DNA of 64,000 bases from Desulfobacter sp. (GTDB lineage Bacteria > Desulfobacterota > Desulfobacteria > Desulfobacterales > Desulfobacteraceae), in NCBI GenBank assembly GCA_028768525.1, contig CP054837.1:2575001-2639000 (forward strand). Reading direction: 5' to 3'. A model generated the notes under the pieces. That model had not been told where the DNA came from, ran no database searches, and was given only the letters and a program-made list of their open reading frames with translations. Shown piece after piece: positions 61,851 through 64,000 of this stretch. How positions within the stretch are numbered: the stretch's first letter is position 1; every line of letters starts with the position of its first letter. A program made the translations under genes and the position numbers.

Positions 61851-63125
61851 TCATATCCTTGGGTTTTCCCCGGGATCCCCATATTGCCAGATCAGCCGGG
61901 AGTCAAAACTTTCAGCCGCAACCATGGTGATCACCACCACTGCGGCAAAATAAACAGCGCCCGGACCGGCCGCCACCGAGGCAAGGGGGGAGAGCCGGAC
62001 CAGGGCCGCCAATACCGTGACCACATAGACATCCACCATGGACCAGCGCCCCACCGCTTCGGTGAACCGGTAGAGCCGGGTCCGATCCCCGGGCTTCCAC
62101 CGGGACCTGAACTGCACCGACAACAAAAGATAAATCAAGATCAACAGCTTCAGCATGGGGATGAGTATGCTGGCCGTAAAAATAATCAGGGCAATATGCC
62201 ATGAGCCGGACAGCATGAAATAAATAACGCCGCTCATGATGGTATCCGCCTGCTCGGCCCCCAGCGTCCGGGTAATGGTGACGGGCAGGATATTTGCCGG
62301 CACATAAAAGACAACGGCCGCCAGGACCAGGGCCCAGGTCCGCTGGAGACTCAAGGGTTTTACCGCACGGAGCCGGGCCCCGCACCTGGGACATCTGCCG
62401 GATTCCCCTGACGGCGCCAGGGGCGTCGTCAATGCGCAGCAATGGCAGGCGGTCAATGCCCCCCCCCAGGGCTCCGGAACCTTTTGCCGGGGCAGCCGCT
62501 GCCAGACATCCTCCGGATTTAATCCGGAAAAGGCCGCCGCCACAACCACGATCAGCCCCACAAAGGCCCATAAGCCGGGGCCGGCCACAATATCGGCCAT
62601 CTTGGCCAATTTAATCATGGCCACGAGAATGGCCAGCATATACACCTCGATCATCCCCCAGGGTTTCAAGCGTACCAGGAGCCTGAAGACCGGTGCGGTA
62701 TGACGGGCCGCCCTGCCGGCTGCAGCGGGCACCATCAGATAGGCCAACCCTGCCAGTTGCGCCAGGGGCACCGCCACACAGGTGGCCAGCACCAGAACGG
62801 CAAGCCCTGCAAATCCCTGGCGGTAAAGTTCGACAATCCCGGTCAAAAGGCAGGTCTCCCGGATCTGGCCCTCAAGCCTAAGGGAAAGAAAGGGAAAGGC
62901 ATTGGCAATGCAAAAGAGAACCAGCCCGGCCAGGGCCAGGGCCAGGGTCCTCTGGACGGTATCCCCGCGGTGACCGGCGAGCCTTGCATCACAGCGGCAG
63001 CAGCGGGCAGCCGCCCCAAAGGGCAGGTCAGGAATCGCCTGGGCCATCCCGCAGTCCGGGCAGGCAGCCACAGCAACCGGCCTGTCTGCCCCCGTATTCC
63101 CCAATGATTTCGACAAAGTCGCCAT
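61851..63125 (-). CDS. pqiA: PqiA-like inner-membrane protein
   Basis: The protein of about 424 residues has the PqiA pattern of two homologous halves, each with a zinc-ribbon-like Cys motif (ACPDCGM ... CCRCDARL and CHCCALTTP ... CPRCGARL). Each is followed by four transmembrane helices. It is the inner-membrane partner of PqiB and PqiC in a lipid-transport or membrane-stress system. The first in-frame ATG consistent with the family is MATLSKSLG; upstream starts exist but have no ribosome-binding site. It is the first gene of the pqiABC operon. Confidence 0.88.
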   Translation of the reverse strand: MATLSKSLGNTGADRPVAVAACPDCGMAQAIPDLPFGAAARCCRCDARLAGHRGDTVQRTLALALAGLVLFCIANAFPFLSLRLEGQIRETCLLTGIVELYRQGFAGLAVLVLATCVAVPLAQLAGLAYLMVPAAAGRAARHTAPVFRLLVRLKPWGMIEVYMLAILVAMIKLAKMADIVAGPGLWAFVGLIVVVAAAFSGLNPEDVWQRLPRQKVPEPWGGALTACHCCALTTPLAPSGESGRCPRCGARLRAVKPLSLQRTWALVLAAVVFYVPANILPVTITRTLGAEQADTIMSGVIYFMLSGSWHIALIIFTASILIPMLKLLILIYLLLSVQFRSRWKPGDRTRLYRFTEAVGRWSMVDVYVVTVLAALVRLSPLASVAAGPGAVYFAAVVVITMVAAESFDSRLIWQYGDPGENPRI

Positions 63126-63232
63126 CGGATGAATATAGCGGAAACCCGGTCCTTGCATCAAACAAAATTTATTCCCCGCCCCCTTTCAGGGAAAATTTCC
63201 ATGTGATAGCCTATGGCTCAACAGGAGGAATT

Positions 63233-63505
63233 ATGAAAGAAGATTTATCACGGTTCACGGGAAAAGAGGTGGTGGTGGATACCCGCTCCAACTGGGTCTA
63301 CCTGGGAATTCTGGACCGGGTCACGGAAAGTTCCCTGGTACTGACCGATGCCGATGCCCACGACATCACCGATACCGAGGTATCAAAGGAACGGTATATC
63401 TACGACAGCCGGACCGGTGGCATCAAGGCCAACCGTGACCGGGTCCATATCAGCCTGGACTATATAGTGGGTTTTTCTGCCCTGGGGGATATCAAAGCCT
63501 TCTGA
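63233..63505 (+). CDS. Small conserved-looking protein of unknown function
   Basis: The 90-residue soluble protein starts MKEDLSRFTGKEVVVDTRSN (first 20 shown) with AGGAGG six bases upstream. Its short beta-like elements (WVYLGILDRVTESSLVLTDA, then RVHISLDYIVGFSAL) suggest a small SH3/Sm-like barrel. I recognise no named family. It is divergent from the pqiABC operon. Confidence 0.7.
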   Translation: MKEDLSRFTGKEVVVDTRSNWVYLGILDRVTESSLVLTDADAHDITDTEVSKERYIYDSRTGGIKANRDRVHISLDYIVGFSALGDIKAF

Positions 63506-63679
63506 GACCGGGACGAAAACACCTTCCCCCAACCTGCCAGGGCCTCAAAATCATTGACAATGCCCTTGAAGGTCCCCTATAAGCATTTAATACGTTTCAG
63601 CGCAATTGTTCCTAAATCCAACAGATGCTGGCGGCTTGATGCGGACCGCAACTGACACCTGAACTCAAAGGAGACCTGT

Positions 63680-64000
63680 ATGCAGAAACCTGTTTTTCCC
63701 CTTTATATTCTGCCGCTTCTTTTTTTCTTCTTTTCTTTTTTTTCACCCCCCGCTCTGAATGCGGGTATCCATTATTCTTCCAAAGAACTCATGGCCCAAG
63801 GGATCAGGTACGTGAGCGTCAGCACCCAGTGGAAAAGCGAACTTGATTTTCACAATAAACGCCTAACCCAAATCAAGACGATGAGGGCCAGTGATGCCCA
63901 GAAACAATTTCTCTATGACCGGGAGATGGCCCGCCATGGGAAGCGGAATCACGACCTTGCCGGGCAGCGAAACGAAATCCAGGAGGTATTGATCAAAGAG
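63680..64000 (+). CDS. N-terminus of a secreted protein with coiled-coil start (partial)
   Basis: The frame opens after AAAGGAG with a Sec signal peptide (MQKPVFPLYILPLLFFFFSF, cleaved near LNA). A Lys/Gln/Glu-rich region follows that looks like a coiled coil (WKSELDFHNKRLTQIKTMRA, then RQNEIQEVLIKE-like text). 107 residues are visible before the right edge. The function is unknown. Confidence 0.7.
   Translation, partial: MQKPVFPLYILPLLFFFFSFFSPPALNAGIHYSSKELMAQGIRYVSVSTQWKSELDFHNKRLTQIKTMRASDAQKQFLYDREMARHGKRNHDLAGQRNEIQEVLIKE

Overview
The window looks like chromosomal DNA of a GC-rich, mainly anaerobic Gram-negative bacterium. The best guess is a sulfate-reducing-type Desulfobacterota (Desulfobacterales-like). 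Reasons are a glycyl radical enzyme with its activase, many ferredoxin-type Fe-S proteins, a cobalamin riboswitch on a corrinoid adenosyltransferase gene, a gene with an in-frame UGA that is best read as selenocysteine, a PEP-CTERM-type sorting tail, large PAS hybrid kinases, and outer-membrane machinery (RND pumps, Pqi). No rRNA, tRNA, CRISPR array, transposase or prophage was found. All boundaries, folds and families were judged by eye from the sequence.

Left part (1-10.9 kb): the edge holds the start of an exported protein. Next come an M20 amidohydrolase, convergent with a glycyl radical enzyme that carries an SCP2-like N-terminal domain, its activase, and a divergent MerR regulator. A HAD phosphatase and a RhtB-type exporter follow. 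Then comes an unusual 643-residue fusion of a Clp1/Grc3-like P-loop kinase domain with an RNase Z-like metallo-beta-lactamase domain. A cobO gene is preceded by a cobalamin riboswitch and an intrinsic terminator.

10.9-21.8 kb: two lipoproteins, a 71-residue protein and a phage-type N-acetylmuramidase form a co-directional set. An RTX/VWA adhesin with a LapA-like N-terminus and a PEP-CTERM-like protein follow. Next are an Asp/Glu racemase, a winged-helix/ferredoxin protein, a PACE efflux protein, a Bcr-type MFS pump and an NCS2 purine permease.

21.8-46.2 kb: an RND pump (adaptor plus permease) is divergent from a MerR regulator, with a MerR-type promoter between them. Then come two flavoproteins, a hybrid histidine kinase with a response regulator, a ferredoxin-nitroreductase, a secreted MORN-like protein, and a YfcC transporter plus M20 peptidase operon. 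A possible sigma-54-driven small RNA, YbaK and a second RND pump follow. The second pump is divergent from a TetR regulator and has tandem operator-like palindromes.

46.2-64 kb: a minus-strand series encodes an EF-hand-like protein, an ArgP-like LysR regulator, a DUF2868 membrane protein and its GTPase partner. Upstream lies the predicted selenoprotein, a DsbA/FrnE-like oxidoreductase with a U-P-W-C active site. A Dpp/Nik-type ABC importer, MarR and DtxR regulators, an ArgO-like exporter, a pqiABC-type operon and the start of a secreted coiled-coil-like protein complete the window.

The genes most worth a closer look are the Clp1/RNase Z fusion, the UGA-containing oxidoreductase, the SCP2-fused glycyl radical enzyme, and the sigma-54/terminator pair in the 40 kb gap.
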